Positions 37,242 through 49,475 of a stretch of 64,000 nucleotides of DNA are shown one piece after another. The notes beneath the pieces are model-generated. The model was given only the letters and a program-made list of their open reading frames with translations. It ran no database searches and was not told the origin of the DNA. Each line of letters starts with the position of its first letter. The stretch's first letter is position 1. The position numbers and the translations under genes are program-made. The stretch is taken from contig QEYB01001389.1 in NCBI GenBank assembly GCA_017562135.1, positions 149,061-213,060 of the forward strand, in the 5' to 3' direction. Origin of the DNA: Dipylidium caninum. Its lineage: Eukaryota > Platyhelminthes > Cestoda > Cyclophyllidea > Dipylidiidae.

Positions 37242-38529
37242 GGAAAGTGAGTAAAATTTATGTAACGATACGGTACTCGGCTGATTTGAGGTGTCAACTC
37301 GAGCGACGCTGCCACGGCGCTGCGGCCTTCTTCAACACGATCTGCTCCTTTAGGCTGAGCGATAAGATATTTCCCTTTGAAATACTCCCGCAGACTAGGC
37401 TCGGCCCACATTTTCAGCCAAAACTTAGCTCAGTACGACATTTGCTTCAAACAGTCTTGTCACTTGTTTGATTACGAGGGGGGCCGCAGGAATGCCGACA
37501 GTCAAAAGGATTACACGAGGTGGTGTGGAAGTCTTGCTCAAGGCACCCAATTTTGCATTAAATTATGTAAAGTATGGGGTGGTGTGGGTCGGGCGGACGA
37601 ATATGCATCAACACAGTGTTTTCCGCAAAAATCGCTCAAATGGTGGTGTAAACTTTTTCCTACATGGAAAGTTGTTTGATTGGTTAGTACGTTCTCTATA
37701 GACCAGAAGAGGCCACTCAGGCGTCTGCGATGTCTAAAGGCACTTGTCGAGCAATTGAGAGAATCATAGTGCCGGCAGAGTAGAGAAGCTTCTGTGTGGC
37801 ACTTCGATGAAATCCGACTAGATGGGGAGGTCGACAGACTACTAAAAAGGCTAAAAGGGGACTGTGGGGTTCGCTCTGACCTCAAGACGCCTCGAGGCCG
37901 GCGAAAAGTAACCTATTACTCTACTGCATGTGCTGATAAACCTAGAATGGATTGTGGTCATTATTTGACAAAAATAGTACAGGAAACGTAGTTAGTGAGT
38001 GTATACGTTTGTTTGAAAACAGATGATCTTAAAGGATCTACGAAATATTTCTCTAATTGGACCGAAATCGGCTCCAGTGGATGTTTCGCTCAAGCGAAAA
38101 GATCCCGATTGCAAAGGGTTAAGAGGACGAAGGGGCCTCCTAACAGTCCTCATGCTTGTCTGTCCGAAGGTGCCACATACGCACACGCACGCACACACAA
38201 GCATACTCGTCTGCAACCCGTGGCGTCCTATTCAGAGAGTCGCCAGTACCCCACTATTTTAACAACATATTAACACCCGCGAATGCACGTTTTGCAGATG
38301 GCAAAATTGCTTTGGGTGAAAAAAAACACACTTTTGCTTAATGGAGTGAGATCTCAATTGCCACAGATGGTAGCACTTCATAAAAGGACACGAAATGATC
38401 ATATTTGTGTGAACACAGCCTGTAGATCAAATTTCGTCCTCACCCCCCTTTTCCCCTCTTTTTCTCTCTTGTTTCAGCTCAAAACAGTCTCATTTTGTCA
38501 ACTTGGCCTATAAGGTCGCTCGCTTCGTC

Positions 38530-38661
38530 GATAGACGTATTTCATTTGCAGAGGCTCTAAACCGTGTGGAAACTGGTGTCAATATTGGCCTAATATAGAG
38601 TCGCTAAGAATTCGCTCGAAGTGAGACGTAAGATAGACGTATTTCATTTGCAGAGGCTCTA
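38530..38661. repeat. imperfect ~102-bp tandem repeat unit
   Basis: The same 30 bases starting GATAGACGTATTTCATTTGC occur at 38530-38559 and 38632-38661, and weaker similarity continues past both copies. This is a local two-copy tandem repeat. Confidence 0.75.
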
Positions 38662-39627
38662 CACTGTGGCACTCTCTGGTGTTACCTTTTCACCAGCAAA
38701 AGTCCACTTATGGGAATTTTAGGAGATTACAAAAAATGGAGCAGCTAATGCCCCTTTGAGACGTGTCTGTGAGGGCAATTACAATGGTGTTTGTAAACAG
38801 TGACGATTTCCCCAAGGTGACATTTCCTACTCGACAAACTACCAGGCGTCGCCATTGCCTGCTCCTCTAATAAGAGGTAGACCAAACCGTTTTGGGCGAA
38901 TCCCATGGGTGGAGGGTAGTGAAAGCAATTAACCTTCTCGATATATTTCGCCAGCACAAACTGCCTTTGATGAGACAGGGTGATAAAATCAACTGGAACT
39001 AGATGAGTGCGATGATTCCTCCGAAATTTGAGGGAAAATCTCGAAGGCCTCACTCTTGCAGATGAAATATCTTTCACTCTGTCTTATTAATAAATGTAAT
39101 TAGTGAAGTAGATCTCCCAGAAAATGCATCATTACCCGCTACTTCAACCCTATTTTCCCTTTCTTTGAGTCTTCCCCCCGCTTGAAATGTCTGACACGTT
39201 CTTGCGTACGTGAACACGTGCTCGTAGTGCTGGGGATTTGGCAAATTTTTTGTGTATTCACAAAATTCAAGTCCTCCATTCGACGAATATTTGCTTTCCC
39301 TGATGATTGTTCCCACCAGGAGTAGCATTGACATTCCAATTTGACTATAAATTTACCTTCGAGACTCCATTTAGTTTCGTACCACTTCCCAGTAATGGAA
39401 GAAGACTTTTTTTGACTATTTGAGGTTCCTTATTGACTTATGACAATGTCATACTTCTGGTATCAGCAACCACGAACCTTACGCTGGAATGAATCAAAAT
39501 CCGTCTATTATTCTTTGAGCCTTCGAGCTGATCCCTACGCCAACAATACATTCGGTGAAGAGGTAGAGGCTTTTTCTATAAGTGTGGATTAGCGGTTAAG
39601 TGGCTGACAGTTTCCTGAAATTAAGCT

Positions 39628-40570
39628 CTAAAATTCATACCAAGGTTTCCAGAGGTTACCGGTACCGTCGATTTCTGGTCGGTTTGCTATGGCGGCTAGA
39701 AGGTAATTCACGGTACGCTGCAAAACGTTCGGAGGCCAAAGCTCCCATGGCAGAGGTTCTGCCTGGTCTGCAGCTGAGCGACTGTAGTCTTTTACTGCTA
39801 GTGTGTGGTCCATGTGTAATGGACCAGAAGGTGACGAGGTGCTGCGACATTCGAACACCGCGACACGTTGTCGTAACTCACGCAGGTATCTCTCAGTCTC
39901 GGGACACATATCAGGACAGGTGCCCACGGTGATGGCTTGACCGTCAGATAAATTACCACAAGTCGCCTGCCTACGTTCGTGCTCTGCCTTATCTTTCGTC
40001 CCTAGCACTATTAATCGCTCCTCCACCGTTGATGTCGAGAGCATGCGCAGTACCGTGGAGTGCTGGGCTTCACTACTCGGACAAATATTAGGAAGTGAGG
40101 AAGGCTTTCGTTAAAGACGAAGATAAAGATCCACTCGCGCGACAAGGAAATCTTTCGTAAAACGCCACAACATCAGGAATTAAACCTTCTATTTCTGACT
40201 TAGCCTTCTGTGCAGCATCGAAGTCAGAAAACGCAATTAAAGCAGTGGAAACAAATGGTTGACAGATAATCTCTTCTATTTCACCAAACTTGGCAAAACT
40301 ATTGAGAAGGCGGGGTTCTCGATTCAAATCGGGAGATACGTGATCCAGTCTGATCATCATCGGAGTAGCAAAACAGGAAAATTGTTTTTCAGTTCGCCTT
40401 GTTAACACAGTAAGTCCTTCCGAGTTCGACAGACTGATTTGTGGTAAAGTAATAGGTAATTTAAAAATCTCAACACCTTTTCTTTTCGCGGACACGTTTG
40501 AGGAACAGGGGTTTAAAGCTGGAGAACCAGAACTAGCCACCATTTCGGCACCAGCGAAGTCTCTGAACAC
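39628..40570 (-). CDS. MCM3AP: MCM3AP/GANP-like SAC3-domain protein, fragment
   Basis: Two adjoining minus-strand pieces match germinal-centre-associated nuclear protein, the metazoan Sac3 scaffold of the TREX-2 mRNA export complex. The upstream piece (40570-40088) has an RRM-like fold: MIRLDHVSPDL, LLNSFAKFGEIEEI, TALIAFSDFDAAQKAKSEI. The downstream piece (40044-39628 plus some bases upstream) opens a SAC3 domain: GTCPDMCPETERYLRE, VKDYSRSAADQAEPLPWELW, VLQRTVNYLLAAI, ending KPWYEF before a stop. The two frames differ by one, and I could not find a convincing intron that joins them, so a frameshift or an unusual splice is implied. The rest of the SAC3 domain does not appear at lower coordinates. 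It is either a gene fragment or a gene whose later exons lie beyond very long introns. Confidence 0.68.
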
Positions 40571-41918
40571 TTGGCAACATTTTGACTGCAGATCTCGGAT
40601 TTACACCTCCGACGCTGCCCTCTGTTGGCTAGGAATTATCAGGCAAAACTGTAGCATAAGCAAACTTTTTCGCGTAAAAGAGGTTTAAGGCGGACGAAGC
40701 CCTCTTACAAGGGTAGTTTGGGGGCAACCTCCCCTTCTATCGGGGAACTTCCTGCCACTTGTCGAATTCTCCTGAAATCTGGTCGCATTCTTTCAGGGAT
40801 TGTGCAACGAGGTAGAAACTCCGTCGCAAAATATGTTATCAAACTGACCCACTTACACCACTAAACTATTTTCTATTTCACGTGTTAATGGGAAAGAATT
40901 TCCTTCCATTCTTAGTCGAAATACCTTTTGTTGTCTTTACTGTGGTGCAGTGCGGCGCGCCTTCGCTTATGATGTGTTGAATGAGTAGAAATAGTAATTT
41001 ATTACCTCATTGAAAGGACTGGGAGGCCAACAGATCCCGGATGTCACGTCGAGACCAGCATATAGAGCAGAAATACAAAAGTTACTCCCACCGTCTAACC
41101 ATGACATGCGATTGATGTGAAATTCTCAGTGGAACCATTTGAAAGTATGTGAAAAATAGTGGCCTTGCATAGGAGGTCTTTCGAGTGCCAGTAGGAAATT
41201 TGACCACTCGAGTGGACGGGTCCATCTTAACCAGTGCAAACCACCAGACACAGGTTCATCCAACGCGATGAGGCATGCCGATGCTCGCCTACCCACAAGA
41301 ATTGCAGACCCGTGATACCAACGCCTTTCCCCATAAGGGGAGTTGAAAGAAACCGCTTCTCCTCCGTATTATTCAACCCAAATTCCCGATAGCAGTTGAT
41401 CTGTTGATCAGAGTCGTTTTCCCGATCAGAGGAGAAAAAAATTCACCGAAATTACACTAAAGACGATTAAAATTTCCGAAAGGAGTAATTCCCTTGCCTT
41501 TAAGTTTGGTAAAAAAGAGTCACAACATCCTATCTCTGTGAGTTCTGAAGGAAGCCTGACCGTCCATTTCTTTCGTAGCAGACGTACCATGTGAAATCTT
41601 GCGTGACTGTGGATAGTGAAATTATTTCATAAAAAGCTTTTTACGCGGGAATAACTTCAAGGCAACATATGTTCTCAGGTTATAAATGCAATTGACAAAG
41701 GGAATAGATTAGAGAAGAATTGAAAGGAATTCGACGCTTTGAGTGGAATAGCAACCTCCTAACTAAAATCGCCTTCCACTGCTCCTGATAGAGAGAAAGG
41801 AAGCCTCGTTGACTTGCTTTCCCCATTATATACCCATTCCCGTTACTGCTGGCCTGGCGACTATCTGATAGCGCATTTAAGTAAGAAGTAAAATTCAAGA
41901 TTATTGTCTAAGTACCGC
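40571..41918. other. no gene recognised
   Basis: Intergenic or intronic DNA. The short minus-strand frame at 41680-41898 has no recognisable domain. Confidence 0.45.
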
Positions 41919-42933
41919 CTACTTTTGACATCCTTCAGACAATGTTCCGATTCCCCATGCATAAAATTTTTGACCTTTGCTATCAAAAAACTGAAATACA
42001 ATGTGACTTGACATCATTAGCGTCATTAAAATTTTTGCCACTTTAGGAGTTTTGCATGCATGGTGGTCTGAATGCGCAGACTCAGGGATCCCTGGCGAAT
42101 GTGTCAACGCATCCCAGTCCAAATCCAACGATTTTTGGCGAGTAACGAAAAATGCTTGAGGTTTAACCCTATCATGGTGGACCACAGCCCACTTACGACA
42201 ATTCAACCCCTTCTGGCCGCTTTGCGCGAACTTCAGCGGCCACTTTAGCGATTTGTTGAACGTACACGTTTGAACAAATCGTTTACTTGTTTGGCAAAAG
42301 TTCAAATTGCCGAATTACTTTTGATAATTGCACCAGACTGGCAGCATAATCTTCTTGGTGAATCCTTGCTTCTGATGGCATCTGGGCTGTTTAGTCTTCC
42401 ATCATGATCCATGATCTCTTTCCATTAACGTTGTTCTAAACCATCCACTTTTCGTCGCCTTTAAGTAGTCCTTTCAGAAATGGACCCAACTTTGTTGCCT
42501 TTCAGGTGCGAATCTCAGATGCTGCTAATTCGTGGCACCAAATAAATTTCCATAAGCTGATGAAGTGCTCAAAGACCGATTTTCCTTGCATAGCAAAGCT
42601 TTTTTTGCTTTTCCCTTCCACGCCCGTACGCGATTCGCCTCTGAACTTCTCTGCAACACCGCGTCCTGTGCTCTGACGCTCTGAGACGACAGCCGCCCTG
42701 CGCTGAAGAGGGTCTCGTCGACTTCCACTCAACGGACGAACAGATTGTCGAGCCTTTCGCTGTAAAACTCTACCAGAGCGAAGTTTGGCAAGCAGATTTT
42801 GACGACACTGCCATTCGTTCAAAGTCTCACTTCCATCCACGGCGCATAGACTTTTGTGTGCTTGCGATGCACTTTTGTCTTTTCGGAAATAACACAATAA
42901 AATAGGTCTGAAGTGCAGGTCGTATGCTTCCAC
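41919..42933 (-). mobile_element. degenerate mariner transposase (copy 2)
   Basis: This is a broken Tc1/mariner transposase on the minus strand. The N-terminal DNA-binding part near 42930-42780 reads LLCYFRKDKSASQAHKSLCAV and NEWQCRQNLLAKLRSG. The C-terminal catalytic part near 42240-41919 reads KWAVVHHDRVKPQAFFVTRQKS, LDWDALTHSPG, then FFDSKGQKFYAWGIGTLSEG. The HHD aspartate is still visible, but frames between the two parts are shifted. The middle block (EVDETLFSAGRLSSQSV) is shared with copy 1 at 3601-4545. It is inactive. Confidence 0.82.
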
Positions 42934-45900
42934 TTTTAAGTAGGAATAAAACGAAAATACGCCACCAAACGATATAATTGTTAATTAAATAAAAGAAGTC
43001 CTAACAATAGAAAAATATTGGTTAGACACTTCGAACGAGTTTACCAAACAAAAGAAAGTGTAAAATCCATCAGACGACAAAATCCGCAATAACTTAGTCC
43101 CCAACTCCATAAATCCGGTGGTCCAAAATGTCACTTCCCCCTCCCCCCAGCCCCCCGCGCCTTCATCGCCTCGTTAAGCGGGGAGAGGCGGCTTCCACCA
43201 CTCCGGAGGCGGGCGGGATGGAGGAGGTGACTTTTCGTTAACTAAACTTTTTTGTCCTGTAAAATAATTTCCATCAATTTAACATTCTCAGGGTCTTTAT
43301 GGTAGTGATTTTCAAAAGATCGTAGCCAATGTCGAAGACCAGTTTTCTGCGAGGGAGGCAAGTGTTACCCTTTTGAATAATAAAAGTGGGGAGATTTTTC
43401 GCCAAAGCGCCTCCGACCACCAAATACGGAGCCTTAAGTGAGGATTACTTTTGTTTAATAGCAGACTGTGGTTCGTCAAATTGACTCATTCACCGTCTTG
43501 CGTTTGAAAATAGGTCAAAATTAAAAATCTTCCCTTGAATTATGATTGCCTCGAGGCGCCTTCAGTGTCGCACACCGAACATATCTTCTTCCTATCAAGG
43601 GACTTTTCGTAGTCATAGAGAAGAACAATGCCCCATATTGCCATCTGAAGGATTTGAGTGGTGTTTCTCAATGAAATCGCCTTACTTTCCCTATTAAATC
43701 ATTCCCGTTATCTCCTGTCCCCTGCTTAGCTCACGTTTATTTCCTATCACGGGAGTAAACCCTCAAATTACTGAAATTCACTTGGCAGATGGTAGCAGGT
43801 TAATCCGGTTATTGACTACAGTGTCAGTCATCCAAGAAGGTTGAACTGAAGCCTTCCAACACTGCTGAAAAAGGCAAAATCAGCGTAACCTCGTCGGAGT
43901 GAAATGGTTTGTTAAATGAGTCACTCGTATGGCGGTTAAGTTGGGTTAGTAGAGGAAAAAAAGGAAGTGCACAACAAGTCTTAATTAAATTTTCTCAAAA
44001 AGTACCATTGTAGAACTGAGAAGCAGTGAGAAGATATAAACTAGATATAACTAGAACGCCTCGCCTAATCGAGTCCGACTGTAGGATGTGGAAATGGTGG
44101 TGGCGTACTTTTCAATCAAATGCGACGAAGATCGACAAGGATTCCCTTCGGTGAGGAGGAGGAGGAGGGGCATGTGTCTTTGGGGTCCTAGACGCAGTAG
44201 ATGTTAGGTGACCTGGGATTTAATTTCTCTGCTTTGTTAGTTCTAGTCCTAGGCGATGTGCAGACAACACATAACTCTTTCGAATGGACCATTTACACCG
44301 TCGTTGCTTTCTGGCTCTTAAACTGCCCAACAGGAGGCTTTTCTGCCCTCCATTCGAGATTCACACCAGCATGGAAAGGGGCAGAGAGAGCACCTAACCA
44401 TCACTTCATATGCCTATTCGAGACGGTGATCTTCAGTGACGCGAAGGAAAAGCTCCGTCTAGGCGGTCTTACGAGTCCGAATGAGTTGTCAGACTGACCA
44501 ACGCTGCGCATGAAGTCTGACCAATTTTAAAGTTTGGAGACAACCGTTTAGCCAAGTGAATCCACATTCAGTAACTAGTTAGGTGATTTTGCGAAAGTCT
44601 CTCTCCACCCTTCCCCCCGCGAAATGTTGGCAGTTGGAGTGGCTGAAGGCAAGCAGACAGCATCAGACGGAATTACTGAATATTCTTCACTTAGAAACAT
44701 CCCGATTTCTTTTAAGATCTTTGGCAGTTTGGTGAAGACTAAGCAGTGGAAGGAAAGAAAGGTGGAGACAGGAGGACTGGACGTGGGACGCACATTTCTG
44801 AAGATGTTCTACCCCCATGTAGATAACATGACTGATAAATGTACCAGACATTTTTAAGTCACCCAAAAAAATACCGCCCAAAGCTTTCCTTACTTTCGAT
44901 CACTAGATGTATATGATCAAAAAAGAACCACTTTTTGGTGTCGGTGGTCGTTACTTGACGTTGGTCTATTTAGAGAAGCATATTTCGCCCCATTAGGGGG
45001 AAAAATGAGGAGAGGAAATTGGCCGATATGACCCAGACTCACTCATTGTCCTCCGAAAAACCCTCCGACGCCCAAGCTGCCTCATCCGGCCTGACCTCGA
45101 CGGTAAGTCACCTATTCACTCGTCTTATGGCCTCATTCGCCCCGAAGGGCATGAAAGGGAAATGGGAGAATCAATCCCGGTTAGAATGAATGTTTGTTCC
45201 GGATTTGTTGTGTACCCTGCACCGATCCGGCTTCCGGAGGTGGCCAAAACCGGATACTACACAAGGGCGTTTATAGCCCTCAGATGTGACCACACCGCAT
45301 TCCGCGATGTCACCTTCATGCCTAATTGAATTATAAAGCCAGTGTGTTTGGACAACTTGGTGGCTTCCACTGCGGGTTGAGAGATGCACTTAAAGGTGAG
45401 GCGAACTCGAAATGGTGACTGTGAAGAAGAAATCGCATTCAACAGGGGGCGAGTGGGGCGGGGCGGGAGGAGCAGGTAAAAGCTATTTGTGTAGTCAAAA
45501 AACAGGGGAAAGGAGGACTTCCAGTTTATGGGATTTCATAAAAGTACTCTATGAATTAGTGAAAAACCGGACCGAGTGAAACGATTAACCTACCTCCTTT
45601 GAAATCTCGAGTAAACTAGTGCACGTCTCATTTTTACACAGACTTTTACTTCATGTTTATGAAAAATAGTAAAATAACTCGACATACCTAACTTGTAGGT
45701 GAATTGGGGTAAAATTATTAGTACGTCTTCCTTTCTTTATCCACTTTACCAGAAGAAATGATCATTTAAGCGTCAGTATGTCGTCCCTTCTCGTTGACTA
45801 AACTGCACCCTCCACAAACAGCAGAATAATTAATTAAGCCAGAATCACCGGCCAAGTTGCCCACAACCAGTGCTTCTGAAAGGTGACGTGAAGAGTCTCA

Positions 45901-47157
45901 ATGACACTCAGAATGACGTCCCTTTTACGTAAGGCAAAGAATTCGAAATGTTTGCATGATTAATTCGGTCACTTTGGCAAACGAATTGTGCTTGGCGGAA
46001 GCCTCGTCCACATTAAAATTTGCGCAGAAGAGTCTGTTGGGTTGTTACGGACGCTCTGTAAGACGTTGAACCAATGGAGGGTGGACCGAAAGGCTCTTCG
46101 GTGAAGTTGTGAAGGACAGATTTAAAAATGCGGACTGTAGTAATCCTGGAACATTATAACGTCTGATTTCAGAGTGACTGGTGAGCAAAAATAAGACTAT
46201 CAACGGAAACTTGCAATAAAATTAAGTGAATAAAGTTTGGTTGGTGATGCTCTTCTCAAATTAACACAATTGCTGCCATCTTCTTCGTTGGCTTCGAGGA
46301 AAGTGACTTATATATACCTTTATCTGCCCAATTTTTTCTTCTTATATAAATAAAGGCATTTATTTGGTAAAGAAGGTACCATGTCGTATCTTCTGTACTT
46401 TAAAACACATTGAAACGAGTCACACTTGCGTTTGGAGTGGCTAAATGGTGTGTCCTGTAGCCGGAGGATACCTCGTTTAGTCAATGCAGAGGACGAATCG
46501 AGCGGAGAGAGTACCGACTCCGCGGGTTATGAATGTTTAATTTTGATGACAGCCTCGTAACAACTTGTGGCTTCGACCAGCAGTTCCGATTGTCAGTACA
46601 CCACAGTGGTAGGAGGGCTCATCGGACCGTCCGAAGTCAAACTAGTCGGTAGCCTGGAATACTTCATTGCCAGGCGGCTGCTCAACATCTGCCGTATCGT
46701 CCTAGTATGGACGGTACAAATGTGATTCCAGCGACTGGCTAAAGGCATGAAGGTGTATTTTCACCAGGCTAATCTCGCCTCAGAGGTGAGGAGGACTGAC
46801 TCCACTGTGACATTTAGTAACCATCCATTTGGCTACTATAATTAAATAGTTACTTGCAAAGAGCTCGTTTTTGAATTGTCTGACACAGCTTTAAAAATAC
46901 CAGCTGAGCAGATTCATGTGGGCGGTTAAGGGCAAATTAACCCCTCACTGTTCGCTGCATCCTGGACGTCACCTAGCGGCCACTCATCCTCATTTTTTGG
47001 TCTACCATTTTCTCTTATAATTTTCTACATGTAGCATATATTAAGCTTTCACTTTTTAACAATCAATCTGCATATAATAAGGCAGCAATTAAGTGGAATA
47101 AATTGTAAAGTGATAGTGTGTCCATGTCTACTGGTGCATTTCATTTCATACGAATTT
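42934..47157. other. gene-poor stretch
   Basis: I find no supported gene. A C-rich tract near 43135-43165 could fold as a G-quadruplex on the minus strand. Open frames at 44201-44497, 44575-44857 and 45171-45389 have no recognisable domains and no splice context. Confidence 0.45.
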
Positions 47158-47950
47158 CAGCGAGGAAGAAGCGCTGCAGTTACTGCTAGGACATGTGAAA
47201 GAAGATGGTTCGAAAAATTTGCAACAGATGATTTCTACCTTTCTGATGAGCCACGTTCTGGGCCACCATTTTTGATCGACTAAGATATTGTCAAGACCAT
47301 CTTCGAGCAAGTTCCTTTCATGACAACCTCGGAGACCATAGAAAGGCACAAAGCATTTTGAATCATATCTGAAAGATGGAATTGGTGTTGAAATATTCAT
47401 TATGAATGCCACGTGATTGAAGTCAGACGAATTCGGATGATCGAGTGGTCGCACTCACATCTCAGCTAGTTCAGAACAAAATCGAGCCCTTCTTGAACGA
47501 GATGATAACGCAGGACAAAAGATAGGTCGCCTACGGGAAAATCGTAATTGAAGGAAAAACCTGACCTTTTCGCCTTTAAAGCAAATTTGACTCTGACGAA
47601 GGGAATGTTGTGACGTAGTCGGTGGGACAATCGAGGACCAATGCGTTAAGAGCTCTCCTAACCGAAAGGAAAGCTCAACTGGGAGAAGTACTGTCAGCAA
47701 GTGGATGATTAAAAGACAGCAGGGCACGAAAAGAGGTCGGCGTTGTTCAAGAGGAAGGACGTCAGGCTGCATTATGATGGTGCCAGGCCACACCCTACTT
47801 TGGGGACATGGCAAAAGAGTGCAGAAGCAGGCTGGGCAATTCCGTCGCCTCAGTCACACTCCTCGGACTCAGCGCCCTCCAAATACCACTTGTTTTTGTC
47901 CTCACAATGGCTTTTGAAAGGAAATAAATAAAAATTGAGGAAATTGTCGG
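47158..47950 (+). mobile_element. degenerate mariner transposase (copy 3)
   Basis: This is a heavily mutated mariner transposase in plus orientation with many stops. Recognisable pieces in order are TCERRWFEKFATDDF and SDEPRSGPP (DNA-binding region), WDNRGPM near 47625, KLNWEKYCQQVDD, then LFKRKDVRLHYDGARPHPTLGT and APSKYHLFLSSQWLLKGNK. The HYDGARPH segment corresponds to the conserved HHDNARPH of mariners. It looks like a different subfamily from copies 1 and 2, because the shared middle block is absent. Confidence 0.85.
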
Positions 47951-49475
47951 GCAAACACTGGTTCCCTTGCTTGCATCAAAAGCTGAAACATTTTTTCACG
48001 AATGAGGCATGCAAATTGCTCTTACCCCGGTCAGAAATCATTACTAGAAATACTATCACGTTATTTAATAACTTTTTTTAATGGTAAGAAAAAGCTGCAT
48101 TTTGTTTTATCCCAAAAACAGTCAAAACCTTCCAGTGGGCCTTTTATTTTGCAATGGTATCGTCTTATAATGGTAATATTTCAAAAGATTATCACATTTC
48201 CCATTTCTTCACTTGTTAGTCTTATCTCCACTGCTTAACACCTCAAATTAGGCTTAGAACTTGTTCATTTATGTTTAGAAATCTTATCATTTAGTTCGAA
48301 GTGTGTTCGCATTTCTAATCTCTCTTCTACATTACACACTCTCCTGACGACTTTGCATATCTTGGCGATGTTACAATATTTTAATTTGATTTCGTGTGCA
48401 ACTTAAAGAGGAAACATCAGGTAAACATGCATATCTGGAAAAAAAAGTTTAGCTGGAACAAGTTAATTCCCCCTATTCGCCTATAAATTTCGACGTCCCC
48501 GAAGAGGAAATATCCGGGTGATATGCTAGAATTACGATGTCCCCTGAGAGAAGACAGCGGAGTGCAAAGTGTTAACTCGAGGTCATTTTGAATCAAAATA
48601 TGGCGGTATGATGGGCGGAAATTCCTCCCTCTTAGTGCACGATAATCCCTGCATACATTTCGCCTCCGAATGAGGGTGAGAAGCCAGTCTTTTGGTCGGC
48701 GGGATTTATTTACGATTCACTCGAAGCAACACCGCAGCTCATTTCTGTGTGTACGCAAGTTCAACATTGTTTGTAGCTGAGTTGTTTCTCCTCGGCGAGT
48801 GACTCACGCCTGCACAGCAGGAGAAGGTCCTCCCGGCCAGGACAGACTGGAGAGGAGGGCAGGAGGGGAGAGGAGAAAAGGGCTTTTCCACAACCGCGAA
48901 AGATTGCAGGCCCCCTGTACGAATGCGCTCATAATTCGCGATATTCTCGGCAAATAAAGTACACATGTGCTTATTGATGCCGGCCACCTTCGCACACATT
49001 AGCGTACACTTTAATCGCCGCATTCTGCGGCCACTGATAAGGGTACTTAATGGAATCCTTTCTCGACAAGGTCCTCATTCCTCCAATTGAATACTAACGA
49101 GCGAACAGTGATTATAACTTCAGCGTGAATAGCAAAGTCTTTCTTTCATTCCCTCTACAGCCTATAAAATTACCACATTAGAGGACAGATTTGAGACTAC
49201 ATTAAGAAGAACGAATGACTGTTAAGTACTGTCAGACGTCCAGCCAAATATGAACAGGGTTAGCAAATGGACGCTTTCTCAACCACAAGTGGGACTAAAG
49301 GGTCTGCATGGAATGGTGCTCTCACGGGATTGGCTCATTCGCTCTGATCCAATCAGTTGCCTCCTGTGAGCCTCAGGCTGCTCTAACTCATGTGCATGGG
49401 ATGGAAAAGCCTCAGTTTAATCAACGTCACCGCATCTCCTCCCACCAAACCGTCTCGTAATATCTGCGTATCGGC
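47951..49475. other. upstream region of the cadherin gene, no gene recognised
   Basis: No convincing exon was found. The 3' part presumably holds the cadherin promoter and 5' leader. Confidence 0.4.

Larger units (their letters stand above)
36349..39627. other. gene-poor stretch with microsatellites
   Basis: There are only short open frames without domains, some open on both strands, such as 37377-37885. A CA-rich microsatellite and one imperfect tandem repeat are listed separately. The continuation of the SAC3 gene expected downstream of 39628 was looked for and not seen. Confidence 0.45.

Noticed and set aside
37377..37885. Overlapping ORFs near 37.4-37.9 kb as a gene
   Set aside because: Frames are open on both strands, short and domainless, next to low-complexity repeats.
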